7,258 bases of DNA from assembly GCA_024274855.1 (NCBI GenBank), contig JAJSAJ010000095.1:1-7258 (forward strand), in the 5' to 3' direction. This DNA comes from Planctomycetota bacterium. Its GTDB lineage: Bacteria > Planctomycetota > Planctomycetia > Pirellulales > Pirellulaceae. Made by a program: the position numbers and the translations under genes. Of the stretch, positions 1-5,514 are shown piece after piece (position 1 is the stretch's first letter; every line of letters starts with the position of its first letter). The notes beneath the pieces were generated by a model. The model ran no database searches, was not told where the DNA came from, and worked only from the letters and a program-made list of their open reading frames with translations.

Positions 1-1716
1 ATTGTAAGTTCCGGGGGCTCGTCGAGCCAACTCCTGCAACAACGGATGTGCCGCATCACCTAATTCCAGAAGGCTAATGTCGGTCTGTACATCGAACAGC
101 TGTTCAATAAATGGCAACAGACCGGTCATGATCAGACTGGCCAGCAGGGCACAAAAGCCATTCCACGCGGCCGTCGAAGTTAATGGCATCGAAAACCACG
201 CCACGTTTTCCGGAACTGCATCAAGGTGTAGCAAGCCGGTTGTGCCAAAGTGGCCGATGGTCTGGCCCATCAAGACCCCAATGCCGATCGTTGTCAACGA
301 CGCAACCGCGCCGGCTGCCAATCCGACATAGATCAGCTTGGTGCGACTTCGAACGCGATTCAGTAGCAGTATTGCCGTAGCGGCGGTCGCAATCATCACA
401 ATAAAGGCGGCCAGCTCCAGTCCGAAAGAGACGCAGAAGAGCAACGCGACCGCTCCGGTCAGCAGCAGGGCCAAGTCGCGACCATAAGCGATTGTCATCG
501 TCATGCTGAAAAGCAGTATGGGCACTAATTCCGCCTGCCACGAATCGCTCGAGCAGATCCGCCCGGCGCCGACGGTGACGACAACCGCTGCCAGTAACGT
601 TGCCAAACGGCGAATGTCCCGGATCATGATTGGTCGGTGGAAGTAAATGTAGACCCCGCAAAGAATATACAAGGCGACCAGCCAACCCCAATTCGCCATC
701 GTGTAACCAAGTTCTTCCAACGGCGTGATTCCGGCAAGTACCGCTCGGTACTCGCTCCGTAACAGCGATATCTCATCCGAAGTCAGGGGGACGCCACCGC
801 GTGCCAACCGGTCACCTGGCTCGAATGCCTGCTCGGCATGCACATGCTGTAATTGCTTTGCGTACTCTTTTTCGGTCAAAGCCACATCCCACGTCAACGT
901 TGTTGGCAGGCCACGAAGCGCGAAAAAATGAAAAACCAGACGCGCCAACTCAGGAGTTTGCGACGCTGGGAACTCGACAAGCTGGAATTCGGCGGCCAAA
1001 CGCTTTTCCAAATCTCTGGAAACCTCGGCAATGCGGACGTCCTTGACGTCAACCCGATGCAGGAAATCCGGTCGGCCAAGTGGATAGATGATGAGCGAAA
1101 TCTGGCTTCCTTCTTCCGGCTTATGCGTGAGTCCCTCGAGCAAACCATTTTCCTCGTATGGTTGAAATGCACGTTGGACCGCCTTGGTAAGGAGCGTCAG
1201 ATCGCGATCGTCTTGTAATGCCGCGCGTAAGGCGTCGTATTTCTCTTTCGGATCCTCATCTTGCGTCGAATCTGATCCCGCAGTCTTTTGCGGTTCGCAA
1301 AACTCGCTCCAAATTCGCTTGTCCAGTTCGTCGAACGAATTGGCAGCAAGGACCTGGAAAAGCCGATTTGTCAAAGCCGACCGTAGTTCCCGCAAAGGCC
1401 GATCGTCATGGACGTATACGCAGGCCGTTTCACTTCGTTTTTCCTTGCGAAGCTGAACGGTGCGCTCGGGATCCGGGATTTCAAACGCCACGCGCGCAAC
1501 CGTGTCGCGCGACAGAACGGCTCCCGATCGATAGGAGAATGGGGGAATCCAACCGGCGGTGAGCAGCCATATTGCCAGAGCGGCCACGATACTCAGACTG
1601 ATCCGCATCAGGACGTCGCCCCGATGCAGGTACCCCAGAGTTCGGGCAATGCGCCCCGGAGGCAGCGCGAGTGACGCGACATGTTCGGACCGAGTCAGTT
1701 TCTGGTTGCTTGACAT
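1..1716 (-). CDS. pgpH: 7TM-HD family membrane phosphodiesterase (PgpH/YqfF-like), 3' end cut off by the window
   Basis: The reverse strand is open without a break from ATG at 1716 to base 1, giving 572 residues. Order of parts: a short cytoplasmic N-terminus, a first membrane segment (about residues 36-55), a large extracytoplasmic 7TMR-HDED-type domain (about 56-335), then a bundle of hydrophobic helices from about 338 to 535 (7TM_7TMR_HD type). Next comes the linker LLELGDAAHPLLQELARRAP followed by GTYN, which in this family leads straight into the HS...HD metal site. The window stops there, so the catalytic HD domain is not seen. Studied members (Listeria PgpH, Bacillus YqfF) hydrolyse c-di-AMP; activity here is inferred from architecture alone. 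An in-frame TAG at 1738-1740 bounds the start; a TTG at 1720-1722 is an alternative. No clear Shine-Dalgarno precedes the ATG. It follows phoH, as in the phoH-yqfF-ybeY order known elsewhere. Confidence 0.9.
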   Translation of the reverse strand, partial: MSSNQKLTRSEHVASLALPPGRIARTLGYLHRGDVLMRISLSIVAALAIWLLTAGWIPPFSYRSGAVLSRDTVARVAFEIPDPERTVQLRKEKRSETACVYVHDDRPLRELRSALTNRLFQVLAANSFDELDKRIWSEFCEPQKTAGSDSTQDEDPKEKYDALRAALQDDRDLTLLTKAVQRAFQPYEENGLLEGLTHKPEEGSQISLIIYPLGRPDFLHRVDVKDVRIAEVSRDLEKRLAAEFQLVEFPASQTPELARLVFHFFALRGLPTTLTWDVALTEKEYAKQLQHVHAEQAFEPGDRLARGGVPLTSDEISLLRSEYRAVLAGITPLEELGYTMANWGWLVALYILCGVYIYFHRPIMIRDIRRLATLLAAVVVTVGAGRICSSDSWQAELVPILLFSMTMTIAYGRDLALLLTGAVALLFCVSFGLELAAFIVMIATAATAILLLNRVRSRTKLIYVGLAAGAVASLTTIGIGVLMGQTIGHFGTTGLLHLDAVPENVAWFSMPLTSTAAWNGFCALLASLIMTGLLPFIEQLFDVQTDISLLELGDAAHPLLQELARRAPGTYN

Positions 1717-1741
1717 GGGCAATGGGCAACTTGAAATCTAG

Positions 1742-1788
1742 CGTGGCAGGGGCACGGCCCGTAGAGCGGTCGTGTTGATTCGGCCACG
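1742..1788. repeat. Bulged hairpin next to the pgpH start
   Basis: The outer stem is CGTGGC (1742-1747) with GCCACG (1783-1788). The inner stem is CACGGCC (1753-1759) with GGTCGTG (1768-1774), containing one G-T pair (1757/1770). The loop is 1760-1767 and the two stems are offset by an asymmetric internal loop. It ends 26 bases before the pgpH ATG, so if transcribed it lies in the translation-initiation region. No T-tract follows, so it is not a typical intrinsic terminator. Confidence 0.45.
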
Positions 1789-1798
1789 AGTTTTCAAA

Positions 1799-1834
1799 TT
1801 GAACTCCGGTTGCTGAAAAAGAGCCTGAGTTCAA
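1799..1834. repeat. 8-bp perfect inverted repeat that shares an arm with the next hairpin
   Basis: TTGAACTC (1799-1806) pairs perfectly with GAGTTCAA (1827-1834). After a C/T mismatch the stem continues with 1808-1811 against 1822-1825, including one T-G pair, leaving a loop of about 10 bases (1812-1821). The arm at 1827-1834 is also the distal arm of the hairpin at 1827-1880, so the two structures cannot form together. I infer alternative folding; the sequence shows only the complementarity. Confidence 0.5.
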
Positions 1835-1880
1835 CTTCACGCGGACATGGCACGTGCCAATGGTCCCTGGAAGTTGACTC
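1827..1880. repeat. Long near-continuous hairpin with a palindromic tip, between phoH and pgpH
   Basis: GAGTTCAACTTC (1827-1838) pairs with GAAGTTGACTC (1870-1880) through 11 base pairs and one bulged T (1830). Pairing continues inward: 1840-1841 with 1868-1869, GGAC (1843-1846) with GTCC (1863-1866), then the perfect palindrome TGGCACGTGCCA (1848-1859). About 22 pairs are broken only by single-base bulges and one C/C mismatch. The palindrome alone could also be an operator for a dimeric regulator. No T-tract follows on either strand, so a simple intrinsic terminator is unlikely. Confidence 0.6.
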
Positions 1881-1914
1881 GAAAAGGTCGCAAGTGTTGG
1901 ACGCAAAAAACATA

Positions 1915-2877
1915 CTAACGATGGGGTTTGCGGTTGCGATGCGGGGCATCGTCCTTGTAAGCGGCTACGATTTGTTGCACTAGCCGATGTCGAACAATAT
2001 CTGATGCATGCATCTCGACGATGTGGATACCTTCGATCGCTCGCAGTCGTCCTAGTGCGTCAATTAAGCCACTCCGCGCGTGATGTGGCAAATCGATTTG
2101 CGTCACGTCACCCGACACGACAATTCTCGATCCTTCACCCATCCGCGTCAGAAACATCTTCATTTGTGCAACGGTGGTATTTTGAGCCTCGTCCAGAATC
2201 GTGAACGCCCTGTTCAGGGTGCGGCCTCGCATATAGGCTAACGGCACCACCTCAATAATGTCCTGTTCCATGTATTGCTTGATCACTTCATAGTCCATCA
2301 TCTCGTGCAACGCATCCAGTAATGGACGCAGGTATGGATTGATCTTCGCCTGCATGTCGCCCGGCAAGAACCCAAGACTCTCACCCGCCTCGACCGCCGG
2401 GCGGACAAGGACGATCTTCTGGATCGACCTGTTCTTCAACGCTTCGACGGCTAATGCGACCGCCAGGTACGTTTTTCCCGTGCCGGCCGGGCCCACCGCC
2501 AGAACCAACTCATGTGATCGTATCGCCTCGACATACCGCGCCTGGCCCGCAGTCCGCGGTCGCACACAACGCGATGGATCCAGGACATCGATTTCAATCT
2601 GTTTCGGATCAAACGCGATCCCCGTGACGCTCCCGATTATCTGCTGCACGTCGTCAAGAGATATCGCACCGCGACGCTCGGCCATATGCCGCAATTGTTC
2701 CAGGATCTTGGTGGCTGTCGCTACCGATTCGGGCTCACCCGTCACGCGAATCTGACCGTCGCGATGCGTGATCGATACGCCAAACTGATCTCGAATCGCT
2801 CGTAAATGCTGGTCCTGCGCACCAAAAAGTGAAAGCGCCACGTGGGGTTCTGTAAGCGATAACGTTGCTTCTGACAT
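1915..2877 (-). CDS. phoH: PhoH family ATPase (YbeZ-like)
   Basis: 320 residues from ATG at 2877 to TAG at 1915, close to the usual length of bacterial PhoH. An N-terminal KH-like region (about residues 15-65) precedes the P-loop ATPase. Visible motifs: Walker A GPAGTGKT (129-136), the conserved VRPAVEAGESLGFLPGD stretch (158-174), Walker B ILDEAQN (227-233), the VVSGDVTQIDLP sensor region (253-264) and a C-terminal basic VRHRLVQ (295-301). The family binds ATP and is tied to RNA metabolism and, with YbeY, to ribosome maturation or quality control; the exact role here is inferred. A frame open to 3021 would add 48 residues, but that extension translates through an inverted-repeat arm (2984-3012) and lacks family similarity, so I reject it. 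ATG at 2898 (MPESCVF) is a real alternative: GGGGG stands 4 bases upstream of it. pgpH follows after 198 bases. Confidence 0.95.
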   Translation of the reverse strand: MSEATLSLTEPHVALSLFGAQDQHLRAIRDQFGVSITHRDGQIRVTGEPESVATATKILEQLRHMAERRGAISLDDVQQIIGSVTGIAFDPKQIEIDVLDPSRCVRPRTAGQARYVEAIRSHELVLAVGPAGTGKTYLAVALAVEALKNRSIQKIVLVRPAVEAGESLGFLPGDMQAKINPYLRPLLDALHEMMDYEVIKQYMEQDIIEVVPLAYMRGRTLNRAFTILDEAQNTTVAQMKMFLTRMGEGSRIVVSGDVTQIDLPHHARSGLIDALGRLRAIEGIHIVEMHASDIVRHRLVQQIVAAYKDDAPHRNRKPHR

Positions 2878-2983
2878 GAAAACACAGCTTTCGGGCATCA
2901 AGCCCCCAACCGATAACACCGCTAAGCATTTCGCCGTTGGTCGTTCTACATTTATGCGGTCTTCATCGTAATGCGGTTCACCA

Positions 2984-3070
2984 GATGGGAGGGCGAAGCT
3001 CCTGCTGAGCCGTAACGTCAACCAGAGTCGACACTTTTGATCGGCTCGGCGGGAGCTTCCCCCACCCGTT
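2984..3070. repeat. Large imperfect inverted repeat upstream of phoH, possibly a dispersed planctomycete repeat
   Basis: The arms 2984-3012 and 3042-3070 pair over 29 positions: 23 Watson-Crick pairs, four G-T pairs (2984/3070, 2986/3068, 3003/3051, 3006/3048) and two mismatches (2990/3064, 2994/3060). The loop is 29 bases (3013-3041). All four G-T pairs stay wobble pairs in plus-strand RNA but become C-A mismatches in minus-strand RNA. Both arms would translate to the same arbitrary string (E-GEAPAEP on plus, VGEAPAEP on minus). From memory, such strings recur in spurious planctomycete hypothetical proteins, which fits a dispersed element; this I could not verify. Confidence 0.65.
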
Positions 3071-3155
3071 GGCCCAGCTTTCGATCACTGCCATCGAACC
3101 GCCTTTTGTGCCGTATGAAAGTCCTTAACGGCGTTGTTCCACCGAGTCGTACGTG

Positions 3156-3197
3156 GCCGGAATCACTATGAATAACTATAGCTGATTCACAACCGGC
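3156..3197. repeat. Bulged 14-bp hairpin in the cdsA-phoH gap
   Basis: GCCG (3156-3159) pairs with CGGC (3194-3197), GAATCA (3160-3165) with TGATTC (3183-3188) and CTAT (3166-3169) with ATAG (3178-3181), closing a loop of 8 bases. One C (3182) and ACAAC (3189-3193) bulge on the 3' side. All pairs are Watson-Crick, so it can fold on either strand. No T-tract follows. Confidence 0.45.
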
Positions 3198-3359
3198 AAA
3201 ATCACGAAATTCCCTCGCTTCACGCGCTCGATCACTGGCTGCCTTGCCGCCCACCTTGCCGCATTGTACAGGGGATTTGCAACGCTCTTGCTCGCTCGAA
3301 GGAAAATAAATTGTCAATCGAGTCCCGTCACAATACGGGTAAATGACTGACGGCACAGA

Positions 3360-3389
3360 CCTTAAGACGCGCAGGACATCCTATTAAGG
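3360..3389 (-). repeat. Short dyad just downstream of cdsA
   Basis: CCTTAA (3360-3365) and TTAAGG (3384-3389) form a 6-bp dyad starting 27 bases past the cdsA stop, with a smaller AGG/CCT pairing inside (3373-3375 with 3380-3382). The position would suit an end-of-operon structure, but there is no T-run, so calling it a terminator is not justified. Confidence 0.25.
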
Positions 3390-3415
3390 CTCGCCCAATA
3401 CGCCGGAACAAGAAA

Positions 3416-4327
3416 CTATGCGCCAATCAAGCCGATGGCCCAGCAAATGTAAGCCGGAGCCGCGGCGAACAATAACGAATCCAATACGTCCAGGACACCC
3501 CCTAACCCGGGTAGCCAGTGACTGGAGTCCTTGCGAGCCGCATCTCGTTTCAGAAGTGATTCAGCTAAGTCACCGATCATTCCGGCAACCGTGACGATCA
3601 ATGCGTAGACTATCCAGCCCCACCAGGGCCCGCGGGCCGAGCTGCCCGGTACCAAGGCCGAAAATAGCCATGCAAAGCAGGCGAGACTGGCCACGCAGCC
3701 TCCAAGCAAGGCACCTACCGCACCCTCCACCGTCTTGCCTGGACTAAGGACGGGCGCCATTTTGTGGCGACCGATTGCACGCCCTGTGAAATACGCACTC
3801 GCGTCCGATACTTTTACAATGACGATCACGGAAATTAAGGCCACCATCCCGGTCGCCGAGTCCCGAAAGAGCCGCAACTGAACCAGGAAACTCATTAACA
3901 GACCCGCATAGGCGATCACGAGTAATGAAAGCCCTATGCCGGCTGTCGATCGGCCGGGCGACGTATACCTTCTCATTTCACCCACGAATACCAATGGCAC
4001 GGCCAGCACAAATCCCAGAAGGGGCCATCCCAGCTGACCGATCGGGCAATCGGCCGGATATACCCGACCAGTCAACGGCCACACCAAGGGAACAGCCGTC
4101 AACAACACGATGCTCAATGCACCGAAATAGACCGGCCACGCCACGGGGCGGTCCTCGCGAGCTTGCCATAAGTCCAGCAACTCATATGTCATCATCGCCG
4201 TCACCAACAAGGCCAGTGGTAACAACCAAACGCCGGGTACGCCGAGCGGGTGATGAAAATCGAGATGTAGCAAACCGAGCAAACCGGAAATCAGGCACGC
4301 CGCGGATAGGAGCCGCCATTTCAACAT
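3416..4327 (-). CDS. cdsA: Phosphatidate cytidylyltransferase (CDP-diglyceride synthase)
   Basis: 303 residues, a normal length. The enzyme joins CTP and phosphatidic acid to give CDP-diacylglycerol, the precursor of bacterial phospholipids, in the cytoplasmic membrane. Most of the chain is hydrophobic helices (for example about 7-45, 66-85, 98-117, 129-152, 160-178, 200-226, 236-252 and 284-303). Conserved parts are visible: SDASAYFTGRAIGRHK (174-189), SPGKTVEG (195-202), GDLAESLLKRDAARKDSS (252-269) and LPGLGGVLDVLDSLLFAAP (272-291, with one extra Ala). The last motif departs from the textbook CDS signature: Leu275 and Val281 stand where His and Arg are usual. The ATG at 4327 lies inside the end of uppS (7-base overlap), and GGGGGGAAGAG (4341-4331) upstream is a plausible Shine-Dalgarno. 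That indicates translational coupling with uppS. The usual downstream partners dxr and rseP are not found here. Confidence 0.95.
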   Translation of the reverse strand: MLKWRLLSAACLISGLLGLLHLDFHHPLGVPGVWLLPLALLVTAMMTYELLDLWQAREDRPVAWPVYFGALSIVLLTAVPLVWPLTGRVYPADCPIGQLGWPLLGFVLAVPLVFVGEMRRYTSPGRSTAGIGLSLLVIAYAGLLMSFLVQLRLFRDSATGMVALISVIVIVKVSDASAYFTGRAIGRHKMAPVLSPGKTVEGAVGALLGGCVASLACFAWLFSALVPGSSARGPWWGWIVYALIVTVAGMIGDLAESLLKRDAARKDSSHWLPGLGGVLDVLDSLLFAAAPAYICWAIGLIGA

Positions 4328-5112
4328 GAACTCTTCCCCCCATCCTTTTGCAGACCACCGAATCGACGCTCACGTCCGGCATACGCGCGGATCGCTTCGT
4401 GAAGGTCTGCTTCGCAGAACTCCGGCCAAAAACGGTTCGTTACCCAAATCTCGGCGTAACTGATTTGCCAAAGCAAGAAGTTGCTGACTCGCCTTTCGCC
4501 GGCTGTCCGAATCAGCAGGTCGGGGTCGGGCTTTCCCGCTGTATAAAGATGATCCGAGATCGTCTGCTCACTGATCGTCTCCGGAGCCAACCGTCCATCG
4601 GCTACTTCGCCCGCTATCTTCCTGACCGCATCAACCAGCTCACCCCGTCCACCATAATTGATTGCAAGACAGAGGCGGGTCCCTTGATTTTCAGAACTCA
4701 TCGCAAGCGTCTTGTCCATCTCGTGCAAGACTTGATCCGGTATCCCATCACGGCGGCCGATAATCTCCACCACAATGTCCTGTTTCATGATCGTGCTTCG
4801 CTCTTCGATCATATACTGTTCAAGCAGGTGCATCAGGAACTCGAGTTCCTGCGGGGGACGCTTCCAGTTTTCACTGGATAAACAGTACAGTGTCAGCTGC
4901 TCGATGTGCAAACGCGCACACTCTTCAACCGTCCGACGCACGCTGGCTACACCACGACGATGCCCCTCGATACGGGGCAAATCGCGACGCTGAGCCCATC
5001 GCCCATTCCCATCCATGATGATGGCAATATGTCGAGGACGCCGACCGGCCGGTATATCCTGCAATGGATGATCCCGGTCATGGTCAGATGGTCCGGACAA
5101 CGAAGTGGACAT
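4321..5112 (-). CDS. uppS: Isoprenyl transferase (undecaprenyl diphosphate synthase)
   Basis: 263 residues, a typical cis-prenyltransferase. It adds isopentenyl diphosphate units to farnesyl diphosphate to make undecaprenyl diphosphate, the lipid carrier for cell-envelope glycans. Seen motifs: HIAIIMDGNGRWAQRR (28-43) with catalytic Asp34 and the NGR substrate loop, EGHRRG with His51, LYCLSSENWKRP (75-86), RTAGERRVSNFLLWQ (202-216) for the IPP diphosphate, and EIWVTNRFWPEF (221-232) with metal-linked Glu221. The ATG at 5112 starts MSTSLSGPSD, a short tail before the conserved core at 28. The frame stays open to 5256, but the extra 48 codons run through the nested inverted repeat at 5185-5316, so I take them as non-coding. 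No good Shine-Dalgarno is present (the nearest GGAT is too far). The stop TGA overlaps the cdsA start by 7 bases. Confidence 0.95.
   Translation of the reverse strand: MSTSLSGPSDHDRDHPLQDIPAGRRPRHIAIIMDGNGRWAQRRDLPRIEGHRRGVASVRRTVEECARLHIEQLTLYCLSSENWKRPPQELEFLMHLLEQYMIEERSTIMKQDIVVEIIGRRDGIPDQVLHEMDKTLAMSSENQGTRLCLAINYGGRGELVDAVRKIAGEVADGRLAPETISEQTISDHLYTAGKPDPDLLIRTAGERRVSNFLLWQISYAEIWVTNRFWPEFCEADLHEAIRAYAGRERRFGGLQKDGGKSSC
4331..4341 (-). promoter_or_regulatory. Probable ribosome binding site of cdsA
   Basis: The minus strand reads GGGGGGAAGAG immediately before TTC-ATG of cdsA, inside the last codons of uppS. The GGAAG portion is about 5 bases from the start, which is close but usable. 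Together with the 7-base overlap it supports coupled translation. Confidence 0.5.
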
Positions 5113-5184
5113 AGGATTAACCAGTGATCCTTCGATTATTGAGCTTGCACTTGGGATGTAGAAAAGCCTGTTGTGGGAAGTGCT

Positions 5185-5316
5185 CGTTGGACAACGCCAC
5201 GATATCGTCCGTGCAAGCCCGAAGCGCGATCGAACGAATCGTCGCAAATCATGCACCCGGTCGCGCTTCGGGCTTGTCTGTTACATCCTTTTGCACCAAC
5301 GTGGCGTTGTCGAACG
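5185..5316. repeat. Nested long inverted repeat upstream of uppS
   Basis: The inner dyad is perfect over 16 bp: CAAGCCCGAAGCGCGA (5214-5229) with TCGCGCTTCGGGCTTG (5261-5276). It extends inward by a T-G pair (5230/5260) and two more pairs. Around it lies a second dyad of 17 positions with one G/G mismatch: 5185-5201 (containing GACAACGCCACG) with 5300-5316 (containing CGTGGCGTTGTC). Between the stems are 12 bases on the left and 23 on the right; the inner loop is about 25 bases. The result is a 132-base rod or cruciform with about 35 pairs, ending 73 bases before the uppS ATG. No T-tract follows on either strand. It could be a structured RNA, a REP or MITE-like element, or a DNA cruciform; the sequence alone cannot decide. 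Confidence 0.75.
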
Positions 5317-5396
5317 TGGAACCACCGTCTCTCAAAGCCTCGGCGCACGCTAAGGATTCGCCAATCAATAACTGTCTCACTCTTCCGCGTCCAGAC

Positions 5397-5419
5397 CCCC
5401 ATGGGCTCTGCCCCATGGG
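5397..5419. repeat. Duplicated CCCATGGG palindrome forming an 8-bp hairpin
   Basis: The 9-mer CCCCATGGG occurs at 5397-5405 and again at 5411-5419, a 14-base period. Each copy contains the self-complementary 8-mer CCCATGGG, so the two copies also pair with each other as an 8-bp GC-rich stem around a 6-base loop (CTCTGC). It sits about 95 bases past the purA stop. No T-run follows, so it is either a non-classical 3' end, a paired operator or a repeat. Confidence 0.5.
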
Positions 5420-5514
5420 TGAATCAGTCTCGCAGCTAAGGAGGATCGCCGGACGAACGCCCCCCAGTCAACGCGACAACAATTGATTCGCCGGCCCTAA
5501 GTGTACGGGATCGT

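Larger units (their letters stand above)
1717..1914. other. phoH-pgpH intergenic region, non-coding and hairpin-rich
   Basis: No convincing coding frame is present; the frames that cross it are out-of-frame continuations of the flanking genes. Nearly the whole stretch is taken up by three dyad symmetries (1742-1788, 1799-1834, 1827-1880), listed separately. A run of six A on the plus strand (T6 in the transcript, 1905-1910) lies just after the phoH stop. In phoH mRNA these hairpins form the 3' trailer of phoH and the 5' leader of pgpH. Confidence 0.7.
2878..3415. other. 540-base non-coding gap between cdsA and phoH
   Basis: A 112-codon minus-strand frame (3356-3018) crosses here, but its composition looks arbitrary and its end runs into an inverted-repeat arm, so I do not call it a gene. 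The gap holds the large inverted repeat 2984-3070, the bulged hairpin 3156-3197, a 6-bp dyad TTCGAT/ATCGAA (3080-3098), a direct repeat CCTTGCCGC (3242-3250 and 3254-3262), and a 6-bp dyad just after cdsA. A TTGACA on the minus strand (3317-3312) has no partner -10 at normal spacing. A phoH promoter is expected here but I cannot place it. Confidence 0.65.
5113..5514. other. 400-base non-coding gap between purA and uppS
   Basis: Frames of 88 codons (minus) and 120 codons (plus) cross this gap, but neither resembles a protein and both run through inverted repeats. The gap carries the nested dyad at 5185-5316 and the duplicated CCCATGGG palindrome at 5397-5419, described separately. I see no clear promoter or T-tract terminator. 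Confidence 0.65.

Noticed and set aside
1905..1951. Intrinsic terminator at the phoH end: 6-bp hairpin CGATGC/GCATCG (1937-1951) plus T6 (1910-1905)
   Set aside because: The hairpin lies inside the phoH coding sequence and the T-run starts about 27 bases later, too far for an intrinsic terminator.
2878..3021. 48-residue N-terminal extension of PhoH
   Set aside because: It reads through the inverted-repeat arm and gives a protein longer than needed; family-like sequence begins near ATG 2877. The ATG at 2898 remains possible.
3080..3100. GGTTCGAT-like string on the minus strand as a tRNA T-loop
   Set aside because: No acceptor, D or anticodon arms can be placed around it.
3312..3317. TTGACA on the minus strand as a phoH promoter -35 box
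   Set aside because: No acceptable -10 lies 16-18 bases downstream. A TACAAT at 3268-3263 is too far away and lacks its own -35.
3018..3356. 112-codon minus-strand frame between cdsA and phoH
   Set aside because: Arbitrary composition, no recognisable motif, no Shine-Dalgarno, and its C-terminal codons fall in an arm of the inverted repeat 2984-3070.
4348..4881. 177-codon plus-strand frame antisense to uppS
   Set aside because: It lies wholly opposite a clear uppS gene and shows no family motif; a shadow frame.
5113..5256. 48-residue N-terminal extension of UppS
   Set aside because: It runs through the nested inverted repeat and shows no prenyltransferase similarity; the conserved core is complete from ATG 5112.
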